This document shows positions 33,464-42,078 of a stretch of DNA of 64,000 nt, piece after piece. How positions within the stretch are numbered: position 1 is the first letter of the stretch; each line of letters opens with the position of its first letter. The notes beneath the pieces were generated by a model. That model was not told where the DNA came from. It did not search any database and saw nothing but the letters and a program-made list of their open reading frames with translations. The translations under genes and the position numbers were made by a program. The stretch is from an uncultured Eubacteriales bacterium (lineage in GTDB: Bacteria; Bacillota; Clostridia; Oscillospirales; CAG-272). The DNA lies in NCBI GenBank assembly GCA_949299535.1, contig CASGAQ010000003.1, positions 1-64,000 on the forward strand, given 5' to 3'.

Positions 33464-35461
33464 ATGGAAAACAAAAAATTTTACATCACCACGCCGATAT
33501 ATTATCCCAGCGATAAGCTTCATATCGGTCACACATACTGCACCGTCGCAACAGACGCAATGGCTCGCTACAAACGTCTTCAGGGCTATGACGTAATGTT
33601 TCTTACGGGAACAGATGAACACGGTCAGAAAATTGAAAACAAGGCAAATGAAGCAGGCGTTACACCTCAGCAGTTCGTCGACAATATCGTTGAAGGCGAA
33701 AAAGGCGTAAAAGACCTCTGGAAGCTTATGAACATCAGCTACGACAGATTCATCCGCACGACTGATGACTACCATATGACCTCCATTCAGAAAATATTCA
33801 AAAAGATGTACGAAAAAGGCGACATCTACAAAGGCTCCTACAAAGGCAAATACTGCACCCCCTGCGAGAGTTTCTGGACAGAAAGCCAACTCAAAGACGG
33901 TTGCTGCCCCGATTGCGGCAGACCTGTAACAGACGCAGAAGAAGAAGCATATTTCTTCCGTCTTTCCAAATATGCGGACAAAGTGCGCGACCTGCTTGAA
34001 AATACGGATTTTCTTCTTCCCCGCTCCAGAGTAAACGAAATGGTACACAACTTTATCGAACCCGGTCTTGAAGACCTCTGCGTTTCTCGTACAAGCTTCA
34101 AATGGGGCATTCCCGTTGACTTCGACCAAAAACACGTCGTTTACGTTTGGATAGACGCGCTTTTCAACTACACAACGGCGCTCGGTTTCCTCAACGACAG
34201 ATACGATGACAGCGACTATAACAAGTATTGGCCTGCCGATGTCCATTTTGTAGGAAAAGAGATAGTTCGCTTCCATTCCATCATCTGGCCTGCAATGCTC
34301 ATGAGCATGGAAATGCCGCTTCCCAAGCATGTATACGGTCACGGCTGGCTCCTCCTTGACGGCGGCAAGATGTCCAAATCCAAGGGCAACGTCGTAGACC
34401 CGTATCTCCTCGCGGAAAGATACAGCGCAGACGCACTGCGTTACTTCCTGTTGCGCGACTTCCCGTTCGGCTCCGACGGCAATTTCTCAAATGAACTTCT
34501 TATAAACCGCATAAATACAGACCTTGCAAACGACCTGGGCAACCTTCTTTCCCGCACGACAGCCATGGCAAACAAATACTTCGAGCACAGCCTTCCCGCA
34601 GAACAGGCTTCCGGCAAAGAAGATGAGGATATCATCTCCATGGCAGGCGCCCTGCGCGGAAAATACGAAGCTCATATGGAAAAATACGCATTCCAGTCCG
34701 CTCTTGCAGAAGTTTTCGCGGTAATAGCACGTGCAAACAAATATATCGATGAAACAGCTCCGTGGACTCTTGCAAAAAGCGAAGAAACAAAGCCCAGACT
34801 TGCGCGCGTTCTCTATAACCTTGCTGAAACACTCCGTATATGCACCGTACTTCTCACACCGTTCATGCCGGATTCCTGCGTGAAGATATTTGATCAGCTC
34901 GGTGTGCCGTCAGAACTCCGCACTTGGGAGAGCGCGGCAGAGTTCGGACTTATGAGCAAGAATGCTTCTCTTTGCAAGGGCGAAAATCTCTTCCCCAGAA
35001 TAGATGCGGCAAAAGAACTCGCTGAGCTTGAAGCACTGCAGGAAGCAAAAAAAGCGGCGGCAGACACCGAAGAAAATGCAAAAGAAACAAACACAAATAT
35101 GCCTGCTCCCATGGAGATAACCGACCATGAAGAGGAGATAAGCTTTGATGATTTCTGCAAAATCGAAATGCGAGTATGCAAGATAATGAATTGTGAAGCC
35201 ATAAAAGAGAGCAAAAAGCTTTTGAAGCTTTCCGTTTTCGACGGCGAAAGAGAAAGATGCATCATGTCGGGAATCGCAAAATGGTATAAGCCGGAAGACC
35301 TTATCGGCAAAAACATCGGCGTCGTTGTAAATCTTGCGCCCCGTTCCATGATGAGCGGAAAATACGTAAGCGAGGGCATGATTTTCGCGGCCGACACGAC
35401 GGACGGCGACGCTTCGATAGCCTTCTACAACGACGATACCGTCGGAATGAGAATACATTGA
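33464..35461 (+). CDS. metG: Methionyl-tRNA synthetase
   Basis: 665 residues. It charges tRNA(Met). The class I HIGH motif is at residues 20-23, KMSKS in GGKMSKSKGN near residue 300, and the Zn knuckle region has CTPCESFW and CCPDCGRP. An anticodon-binding helical domain covers about 390-520. The C-terminal Trbp111-like tRNA-binding domain (about 560-665, FDDFCKIEMRVCKI and NLAPRSMMSGKYVSEGM) mediates dimerisation. The ribosome site GGAGG lies 12-13 nt before the ATG, a rather long spacing. No T-box leader is present. The stop codon is one base before tatD. Confidence 0.97.
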   Translation: MENKKFYITTPIYYPSDKLHIGHTYCTVATDAMARYKRLQGYDVMFLTGTDEHGQKIENKANEAGVTPQQFVDNIVEGEKGVKDLWKLMNISYDRFIRTTDDYHMTSIQKIFKKMYEKGDIYKGSYKGKYCTPCESFWTESQLKDGCCPDCGRPVTDAEEEAYFFRLSKYADKVRDLLENTDFLLPRSRVNEMVHNFIEPGLEDLCVSRTSFKWGIPVDFDQKHVVYVWIDALFNYTTALGFLNDRYDDSDYNKYWPADVHFVGKEIVRFHSIIWPAMLMSMEMPLPKHVYGHGWLLLDGGKMSKSKGNVVDPYLLAERYSADALRYFLLRDFPFGSDGNFSNELLINRINTDLANDLGNLLSRTTAMANKYFEHSLPAEQASGKEDEDIISMAGALRGKYEAHMEKYAFQSALAEVFAVIARANKYIDETAPWTLAKSEETKPRLARVLYNLAETLRICTVLLTPFMPDSCVKIFDQLGVPSELRTWESAAEFGLMSKNASLCKGENLFPRIDAAKELAELEALQEAKKAAADTEENAKETNTNMPAPMEITDHEEEISFDDFCKIEMRVCKIMNCEAIKESKKLLKLSVFDGERERCIMSGIAKWYKPEDLIGKNIGVVVNLAPRSMMSGKYVSEGMIFAADTTDGDASIAFYNDDTVGMRIH

Positions 35462-35462
35462 T

Positions 35463-36239
35463 ATGGAAAAGCTTTTCGACACTCACGCTCATTTCACCGA
35501 CGAGAAACTCTACGGAAACGACGAACTTCTGAGTGAAATATTTGCAGGCGACGTCGGGTATATCCTAACTGCGGCTGTAAACGCGGACGACAGCGAGAAA
35601 TGCGCTTCTCTTGCGGAGCAATACGAGAATATGTACGCCTCTGCCGGCATACATCCTGAAGAAGTACAAAAAATATCCGATATAAGCGCAGAAAAAGCAA
35701 AACTCGAACGCAGTCTTACACGCAACAAGGTTGTCGCTCTCGGCGAGATAGGACTTGACTATTACTGGGACAAGACATATATACAGGAGCAGAAAAAACT
35801 GTTTGAATATCAGATGGAGCTTGCCGCAGAAACCCATATGCCCGTACTTATCCATGACAGAGAGGCTCACGGCGACGTTTTCGATATCATAAAAAAATAC
35901 GAAGGCAAAGTTATCGGCGTCATGCACAGTTACAGCGGTCACTCGGAACTTGCAAAAGAGTATGTGAAAATGGGTTGGTATATATCCTTCTCCGGTGTGA
36001 TAACTTTTAAAAACGCACAAAAAGCGGTACAAAGCGCACTCGCAGTATCAACTGATCGTATTCTTGTAGAAACAGACTGCCCGTACCTTGCGCCTGTTCC
36101 CATGCGCGGTAAAATGAACCACAGCGGCTATCTTCACTATACCGCCGATTTTACCGCCGATCTGCTCGGCATGGACAGAGAGACGTTTGCAAAGACATCG
36201 ACTCAAAACGCAAAAACCCTCTTCGGAATATCAAAATAG
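35463..36239 (+). CDS. TatD-family metal-dependent hydrolase/deoxyribonuclease
   Basis: 258 residues, TIM-barrel amidohydrolase fold. Metal ligands appear in FDTHAHFTDE at the N-terminus, GEIGLDYYWD (about 94), VLIHDREAHGD, VMHSYSG and the terminal VETDCPYLAPVP. TatD proteins are Mg2+-dependent 3'-5' DNases active in oxidative DNA-damage repair, and RNA or D-amino-acyl-tRNA roles have been proposed. The gene starts one base after the metG stop, the conserved metG-tatD pair of Firmicutes. Confidence 0.93.
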   Translation: MEKLFDTHAHFTDEKLYGNDELLSEIFAGDVGYILTAAVNADDSEKCASLAEQYENMYASAGIHPEEVQKISDISAEKAKLERSLTRNKVVALGEIGLDYYWDKTYIQEQKKLFEYQMELAAETHMPVLIHDREAHGDVFDIIKKYEGKVIGVMHSYSGHSELAKEYVKMGWYISFSGVITFKNAQKAVQSALAVSTDRILVETDCPYLAPVPMRGKMNHSGYLHYTADFTADLLGMDRETFAKTSTQNAKTLFGISK

Positions 36240-36354
36240 AAGCGCAACCGCTCCGTTTCATTTTCATTCGAATATCATAAAAATATATCTTAAATAAAAA
36301 CAAACTGACTTCGCAGTTCAAGCAAAATCAGTTTTTAACCGCACAATATAATGC

Positions 36355-36397
36355 AAAATCCCTTACGGCAGTTTTTTATTTTTCCGTAAGGGATTTT
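36355..36397. terminator. Bidirectional terminator between tatD and the PfkB kinase gene
   Basis: AAAATCCCTTACGG (36355-36368) and CCGTAAGGGATTTT (36384-36397) form a 14-bp stem with A and T tails. A weaker AAACTGA/TCAGTTT hairpin (36302-36335) lies closer to tatD. Confidence 0.8.
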
Positions 36398-36419
36398 ATC
36401 AATTTTTGAGAGACTTTTT

Positions 36420-37352
36420 TCACCTTGTTGTTTTAACGAATACTTCGGCAAGTATCTTTTCAACATCATCTTTTCTCGGAGGATTTGTTCCATCCGTAAG
36501 ACACGCCGCGGAACCGTAAGCAACGGCTTCGGCAAGACAAAAATCTTTCGACTTGCCCTCGGCATAAGCGACGCAAAATCCGGCAATGCTGCTGTCGCCG
36601 GCACCGATAGTTGACACGACCTTTATATCCGGCACGGAGGCCGTGCAAACAAATTCATCGGAAACAAGAACGGCACCTTTGCCGCCAAGACTCACCATCA
36701 CATTTTCTATACCTTTATCATGTATCATGCGTGCCGCGTCAACAGCGTCTTCCGTCGTATTTATGTTGATACCCATGCAGTCGGATATCTCTTCCTGATT
36801 TGGTTTTATAAGCCACGGTCTTACAAGAGAAAAATCATCAATTCCAAAAGAACTTGAATCTATTACAAGTTTCGCGCCGAGGCTTTTTACTTTTTCGAGA
36901 TAAGGCGATACATCATAAACCGAAAGTCCTTCCGGCAGACGTCCGTTGAAGGTGAATATCGTATCTTTGCCGCAAAGAGGAAGTATCATATCGAAAACTT
37001 TCCTGACGATTTCTTCAGCGACAGGACAGCCCTCAAAGCTTATGCGTGTTTCAGGAGCGTTTTCAGGGTGTATGGTTATGTTTTCACGTATGCGTCCTTC
37101 GGCATATACGGGAACATAATCGACTCCGCAAGCGGAAAGTTCGATTTCGAAATCTGCGGCATTCTGTCTGCCGAGCACGACGAAAGCAGTACTGTCAACG
37201 CCGTTCTCGCGGAGCGCACGTGAAATGTTCACGCCTTTGCCGCCGATGTAGCGGCTGTATGTTTTCATATGATTTTCACGCTCGGGCAGAAATTTATCCG
37301 CCGTGCAATGAATATCAAAGGCAGGGTTCAAAGTAAGAGTCAGTATTTTCAT
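36420..37352 (-). CDS. PfkB-family hexose-phosphate kinase (1-phosphofructokinase/tagatose-6-phosphate kinase type)
   Basis: About 310 residues. N-terminal MKILTLTLNPAFD is typical of the FruK/LacC subgroup, which phosphorylates fructose 1-phosphate or tagatose 6-phosphate. Substrate motif RYIGGKGVNISRAL is near residue 36, and the catalytic ATP motif TIGAGDSSIAGF is near 258. The start is uncertain: the ATG at 37352 gives the family N-terminus but has no ribosome site, while a TTG at 37364 lies about 12 nt after AGGA. It follows the membrane XRE regulator by 28 nt on the same strand and is probably co-transcribed. No PTS genes are nearby. Confidence 0.88.
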   Translation of the reverse strand: MKILTLTLNPAFDIHCTADKFLPERENHMKTYSRYIGGKGVNISRALRENGVDSTAFVVLGRQNAADFEIELSACGVDYVPVYAEGRIRENITIHPENAPETRISFEGCPVAEEIVRKVFDMILPLCGKDTIFTFNGRLPEGLSVYDVSPYLEKVKSLGAKLVIDSSSFGIDDFSLVRPWLIKPNQEEISDCMGININTTEDAVDAARMIHDKGIENVMVSLGGKGAVLVSDEFVCTASVPDIKVVSTIGAGDSSIAGFCVAYAEGKSKDFCLAEAVAYGSAACLTDGTNPPRKDDVEKILAEVFVKTTR

Positions 37353-37379
37353 AGTATCAAACAAAATATACGGGATCCT

Positions 37380-37967
37380 TCATTTCAAAAATTTTTGAAC
37401 ATATTTTAAAATTATTATTACCTGTGCAGGTATGCCGGCTATGTAGAACATCCACAGGTTATAGTGCATGAACTGCAAAACTACACTTGTTATAAATGTC
37501 CAAAGAAACACAGAGCAAATTATCATCTTTGCCGTTCTACCAAGCCAGTCCTTGCCAAGATACAAGACGGCGATACATGATGCGGGTATCCCCCATATAA
37601 ATGCCGCCCATAGATTTTTGCCCATCATCGTATGCCCGTATATGAATATCATTGTGGCAATAAGCCACACCGTCGTAACGGCAAGCGCGCAGACAACTAT
37701 ATTATTTATCATCAGGTTGGTGTTTCGCGTCGCTTTTTTTAGTTGCCCATCTCCTTTTTGGACAAGCATATCCAGCGTTACGCCGTAAAAATCGCAAAGC
37801 TCGCAAAGCACGTTTATGTCAGGGAGCGTATCTCCGTGTTCCCATCGGGAAACGGCTTTATCGGAATAATCAAGGCGCGCGGCAAGTTCGGCCTGAGTTA
37901 TGCCTTTTTGTTTGCGGAGGTTTACAAGATTTTCCGCAATCACGGGTTTTACATCTTTTGTTATCAT
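37380..37967 (-). CDS. XRE-family regulator with membrane-embedded C-terminus
   Basis: 195 residues. A Cro/CI helix-turn-helix (about 8-66: NLRKQKGITQAELAARL, then SDKAVSRWEHGDTLPDI) is fused to four hydrophobic segments (about 85-190). Such membrane-tethered XRE proteins are common in Clostridia and may sense membrane or small-molecule signals; none of that is visible here. Upstream lie two AATTCAGTCACT direct repeats (38019-38030, 38032-38043) and a 19-bp palindrome (38041-38059), candidate operators. The start codon lacks a clear ribosome site. Confidence 0.85.
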   Translation of the reverse strand: MITKDVKPVIAENLVNLRKQKGITQAELAARLDYSDKAVSRWEHGDTLPDINVLCELCDFYGVTLDMLVQKGDGQLKKATRNTNLMINNIVVCALAVTTVWLIATMIFIYGHTMMGKNLWAAFIWGIPASCIAVLYLGKDWLGRTAKMIICSVFLWTFITSVVLQFMHYNLWMFYIAGIPAQVIIILKYVQKFLK

Positions 37968-38018
37968 AATAAAGTAATTATAACTCTTTTTAATAAAAAA
38001 ATCAACATTTTTCGCGTC

Positions 38019-38059
38019 AATTCAGTCACTAAATTCAGTCACTCTACAAATTGTAGAGT
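38019..38059. promoter_or_regulatory. Candidate operator region between divergent genes
   Basis: Two 12-bp direct repeats, AATTCAGTCACT, are followed by the perfect palindrome ACTCTACAA-A-TTGTAGAGT (38041-38059). The latter resembles TACA-N-TGTA-type operators bound by BlaI/CopY or XRE repressors. The neighbouring XRE gene is the obvious candidate for the binding protein. Confidence 0.5.
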
Positions 38060-38250
38060 TCTCTTCTAATTGGTGTAGACAATTGGAAATTCATTCTTTT
38101 ATCTTTATACCTTGCTTTCGTCAAAAAGTCCTTGGCTTTTCACGATGGATCATGATAAAATTTATACAGTTCGGTACGGTATTTATGACATCGTTTTGCC
38201 AATACTAGTTTTGCCGAGCTGAAAAATTTCAAAATAAGGAGTTTTTCATA

Positions 38251-39039
38251 TTGAAAAAGAAAACCGTTTATTATACAGACGAACTTAAAGAAGATTTTGC
38301 CGGCGTTGGAAAGCGCCGTGAAATGAAAATAGATGAAAATTTTAAGTATATCAAGAATAATATTTTTTACATGGCGGCCGCATTTATAGTATACCGAATT
38401 TTCATGACTCCGTTCGCTTTTCTTTTCTGCAAAATAAAATTCGGCATGAAGGTCGTCGGCGCAGAGAAGATAAAGCCGTTTAAAAAAGGCGGACTTTATC
38501 TCTACGGCAACCACACTCAGATTCCGGCAGACGGATTTATACCGAACATTATAACTTTTCCTCAGTCGGCGCATGTTATCGTCAGTCCTGACAACATAGC
38601 TCTGAGAGGAACGAAAAATCTTATGATAATGCTCGGCGCGATTCCCACACCTACAACGCTTAAAGGATTTTCTGCCTTTGAAAAGGCGCTTGACACACAT
38701 TTGTCGCAAAACCGCGCCGTCATCGTATATCCCGAGGCTCACATTTGGCCTTATTACACCGGAATACGTCATTTTCCTTCGACATCGTTTCGTTATCCTG
38801 CAAAGGACAGCCGTCCCGTATTCGCCTTTACCGTGACATACCGCCGCTCGAAAAGAGGCAAGCCCCGCATAGTCGTTTATATAGACGGCCCTTTTGCAAG
38901 CGGCGCAAAAAGCGTCAGAGAAAGAGAAAAAGAACTGTGCGGCGCAGTCTATGACGCTATGTGCAGGCGAGCATATACAGAGGAAAATTATTCATTTATA
39001 GAATACATCAAAAAAAGCCGAGAGGAGGCTGGTACATGA
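38251..39039 (+). CDS. PlsC-type 1-acyl-glycerol-phosphate acyltransferase family protein
   Basis: 262 residues from a TTG (AAGGAG 9 nt upstream). One membrane segment (about 38-62) precedes the acyltransferase fold. The H-x4-D motif is NHTQIPAD and the third block is VYPEAHIWPYYTGIRHF, close to the usual PEGTRS element. These enzymes transfer acyl chains to lysophosphatidic acid or to other lipid head groups. It overlaps the GT8 gene by 4 nt, and a second acyltransferase follows, which suggests synthesis of a glycolipid rather than bulk phospholipid (inference). Confidence 0.87.
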   Translation: MKKKTVYYTDELKEDFAGVGKRREMKIDENFKYIKNNIFYMAAAFIVYRIFMTPFAFLFCKIKFGMKVVGAEKIKPFKKGGLYLYGNHTQIPADGFIPNIITFPQSAHVIVSPDNIALRGTKNLMIMLGAIPTPTTLKGFSAFEKALDTHLSQNRAVIVYPEAHIWPYYTGIRHFPSTSFRYPAKDSRPVFAFTVTYRRSKRGKPRIVVYIDGPFASGAKSVREREKELCGAVYDAMCRRAYTEENYSFIEYIKKSREEAGT

Positions 39040-39863
39040 TATCCCTTCTATACAGCGGAAACGCAAAGGTATTCAAAGGTCTACTCATTTCACTCGTTTC
39101 CGTTGCGAAAAACACTTGTGAAGCGCTCGACGTTCATATCCTTACGATGGATCTTTCCGATATAAATGCGGATTTTTCCCCGATAAACGAAGAACAGCGC
39201 GATTTCACCGAAAAAATAATAAAAAAGCAAAACGAGCAAAGCCGCATAACTCTTCACGACCTTACAAATATCTTCAAAGGCGAAATGATGAACTCGCCGA
39301 ACATGAAAAATTTTTATACTCCGTACGCCTTTTTACGCCTCTTTGCGGACGAAGCGGATATTGGAGGTCGTGTGATATATCTTGACACCGACACAGTTGC
39401 GCGCCAAGATATTTCTCCACTTTTCGCCATGGAGCTTGACGGCGCGGAATTTGCCGGTGCGCGTGATTATCTTGGAAAGATATTTATACGTCCCGATTAT
39501 ATCAACTCCGGCGTTCTGCTTCTGGATATAGACAAAATAAAGGAAACCGGACTTTTCAGAAAAGCAAGGCGTTTCTGCGCCGAAAAAAGATCAGCTTTTC
39601 CGGATCAGGACGCGATAAATCACTACGCCCAAAAGAAGCGCTTCTTCCCTTCGCGCTTCAACGAACAGCATAAAATGAAAAAAGATACCATTATACGTCA
39701 TTTTTCAAAAACATTGCGTCTGTTCCCATATGTCCACACGGTAAACGTCAAGCCATGGGACATAAACGGACTTCATAAAAAACACAAGACTTATGAATTT
39801 GACGACTTGATATGCAGATGTCTTGCATATATTGATGAATTTGAAAATACAATTACTCGATAA
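39036..39863 (+). CDS. Family 8 glycosyltransferase
   Basis: 275 residues from the ATG at 39036 (AGAGGAGG 7 nt upstream), coupled to the previous gene by ATGA. GT8 enzymes use UDP- or similar nucleotide sugars and retain the anomeric configuration. The metal-binding DxD lies in VIYLDTDTVARQD; YINSGVLLLDIDKI and FPDQDAINHYA are family blocks. The C-terminus has a second His-containing block, IIRHFS and VKPWD. Located between two acyltransferases, it likely glycosylates a lipid or a cell-wall polymer precursor (inference). Confidence 0.9.
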   Translation: MISLLYSGNAKVFKGLLISLVSVAKNTCEALDVHILTMDLSDINADFSPINEEQRDFTEKIIKKQNEQSRITLHDLTNIFKGEMMNSPNMKNFYTPYAFLRLFADEADIGGRVIYLDTDTVARQDISPLFAMELDGAEFAGARDYLGKIFIRPDYINSGVLLLDIDKIKETGLFRKARRFCAEKRSAFPDQDAINHYAQKKRFFPSRFNEQHKMKKDTIIRHFSKTLRLFPYVHTVNVKPWDINGLHKKHKTYEFDDLICRCLAYIDEFENTITR

Positions 39864-39874
39864 AAGGTGAAAGA

Positions 39875-40691
39875 ATGACAAGACGCGACGTTATCGCAGC
39901 AATAGAGGATTGCGAAAGAAAAGGCATGTTTGATATGCATGTAGACCCTATCCCCGAAGAAATAATAATTCCCGTCACCCAAGATTATCATTATCCGAAC
40001 AAGAGAACGTTTTGGGAGAAATTAAAGTTCGGCGTTCAAAAAATATTTATTGTAAAGCCATTCACCGTTTATCAAAACAAGGCAAGATACAAACTGAAAG
40101 TCATCGGCAGAGAAAACCTGAAAGGACTAGGCGCCGCCGTGCTCACCTGCAACCATGTAGATAAGTTCGACTGTCTTGCTGTTAAATACGGTGCGCGAGG
40201 ACACAGAACCTTCGTTGTCGCCGCGCCTTTCAACAATATGAAAGGCTTTTTGGGTGAAATGATGCGCGCAGGCAATATGCTGCCGATGAATACAACAGTA
40301 CACGGCACGGCTTCATTTAATAAAATGGTCGAAGAAGTGCTGACAGTAAAAAAAGATTTTCTTCTCATCTATCCCGAAGCCTCCATGTGGTGGCACTACA
40401 AAAAGCCGCGCCCGTACAAAGACGGAGCATTCTATCTTGCGGCAAAATACAATGTTCCCGTCGTTCCGCATTTTTTAACATACAGAAAAAGCGGCAAAAA
40501 AGACGCGGAAGGAATAGATATCCCTTACTATACTCTCCACATACTGCCCCCCGATATATCCAAAAAAAGAACTCTCTAAACAGGAAAATATAGCTTATCT
40601 GCGCGACGGCGCTTACAATGCCTGCCGTGAGGTTTACGAAAACGTATACGGAGAAAAACTTGTTTACAATACAGCAAACGAAAAGGAATGA
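39875..40691 (+). pseudogene. PlsC-type acyltransferase with a frameshift at a C6 tract
   Basis: The frame from 39875 encodes a PlsC-like enzyme: CNHVDKFDCLA gives the H-x4-D motif and LIYPEASMWWHYKKPRPYKDGAFY the PEG-like block. It stops early at 40579. At CCCCCC (40547-40552), dropping one C restores a frame reading PIYPKKELSKQENIAYL and on to NTANEKE, ending at 40691, just before the next gene. The usual C-terminal extension is therefore out of frame. Explanations are a sequencing or assembly indel, a true loss-of-function mutation, or homopolymer phase variation. The core motifs lie upstream of the shift, so partial activity is possible. AAAGGTGA precedes the ATG. Confidence 0.8.
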
Positions 40692-40698
40692 AAATTTT

Positions 40699-41931
40699 AT
40701 GGAAAAAATCTCGGTTATAGTGCCTTTCGGCAACAACGCAAAGACTCTCGACCGCTGCATTTCAAGCATAATCTCACAGACATACGAAAATTTTGAGCTT
40801 ATTGCCGTAAGCGATGGCTCCACGGACGCTTCCTGTGGCATAATAAGAAAATATGCCGCAAATGACAAGCGTATAAAGCTATTTGAAAAAGCTCACGGCG
40901 GCGTTTCCTCTGCGCGCAATTTCGGACTTGACCGCGCCGAAGGTGATTTCATACAGTTCATAGACGCCGACGATTATATAGAGCCTGAAATGTTTGAGCT
41001 CGCAGTTGCAAAAATGAAAGAAACAGGCGCAGATATGGTTGTAGTCAATCATACGCACCCCTGTATAATAAATTATCTCGGAGATGCCGTTATCGACATG
41101 ACATCAAAAGACGGCGCGCGAACCTTTTATCAAAATACTTTCGCCTCCCTCCTGCCTTGGAACAAGCTCTGGAAAAGAAGCGCCATAACAGACAGATTCG
41201 ACGAAACGACAAATTTTTGCGAAGACGACCTTTTTTGTCTGGCAAACATTAAAAACACTAAAAAAATAGCGAGTATAGGAAAAGTACTCTACAACTACTA
41301 CTGCGCTCCGCCCTCGACATCACTTGAGGAGTCGTCTGCCATAAACAAAATGGCAAAAGCTCCTGATTTTTGGATAACGAAAAAAACTTTCTGGTATATG
41401 CGAAACGCTCTGCGCCCGGCAAGCCGCAAGATAATTGAAAAACATTTTGAAAAAGATGAGCGCGATACTTTCGAATATATCCGTATTTTTGACTTTATGT
41501 TATGGGAAATAGCCATACTCGGAGCAATGGACGTTGACGAATGCGGACTGACGAAGGAAATGCAGAATATTTTTGCGGAAGAAGATTTCCACAAGAGTAT
41601 GCGTCTACAAGAAAGATACGGCATAAGATTCACCGCATATTCTACCGAAGGCAGGGACAAAAAAGTTGCCGAATTTATAAATCTCTGCCTCAGAGCAATA
41701 TACGATATCCGCGAAAACGGCAAGGACTTGAAGCCGTATCACGTCATTCTCGACATTTTTGCTGAAATGTTTACGGAGATCACAGGCCCGCTCGACACTG
41801 TGAATTTTGCGGCCAAAGCCGCGCTTGAGATGAGCATTCTTTCCACGGACGAGGCAAGATATGCAAAAAATCTTGTCTCAAAAAGAAACTCTTCTCGCCC
41901 AAGAATAACTTTGCGCGAAAACACCGTGTAA
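40699..41931 (+). CDS. Family 2 glycosyltransferase
   Basis: 410 residues from the ATG at 40699. The GT-A fold is clear: ISVIVPFGNNAKTLDRCI, then SQTYENFELIAVSDGSTD, GGVSSARNFGLDRAEG and the DxD-like FIDADDYIEPEMF. WNKLWKRS and ENF/FCEDDLF-type blocks are typical of GT2 enzymes making wall polysaccharides or teichoic-acid-like polymers. A long helical C-terminal domain (about 220-410) of unknown role follows. It is the last gene of the acyltransferase/glycosyltransferase cluster, with 7 nt between the frameshift-corrected acyltransferase stop and its start. Confidence 0.9.
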   Translation: MEKISVIVPFGNNAKTLDRCISSIISQTYENFELIAVSDGSTDASCGIIRKYAANDKRIKLFEKAHGGVSSARNFGLDRAEGDFIQFIDADDYIEPEMFELAVAKMKETGADMVVVNHTHPCIINYLGDAVIDMTSKDGARTFYQNTFASLLPWNKLWKRSAITDRFDETTNFCEDDLFCLANIKNTKKIASIGKVLYNYYCAPPSTSLEESSAINKMAKAPDFWITKKTFWYMRNALRPASRKIIEKHFEKDERDTFEYIRIFDFMLWEIAILGAMDVDECGLTKEMQNIFAEEDFHKSMRLQERYGIRFTAYSTEGRDKKVAEFINLCLRAIYDIRENGKDLKPYHVILDIFAEMFTEITGPLDTVNFAAKAALEMSILSTDEARYAKNLVSKRNSSRPRITLRENTV

Positions 41932-41993
41932 ATATAAATCTCAGAAATATATGCTCATCATGCAAAAATAAAAGCAAAATATTTGAAAATACA

Positions 41994-42022
41994 TTGCATA
42001 GCCATATTTTATATGGTATAAT
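41994..42022 (+). promoter_or_regulatory. Promoter of the ADP-ribosylglycohydrolase gene
   Basis: -35 TTGCAT (41994-41999), 17-bp spacer, -10 TATAAT (42017-42022). Confidence 0.75.
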
Positions 42023-42078
42023 GATTATAGAAAGTTTGTGCTAACAAACACAATATTATATATGGAGGATTGATTACC

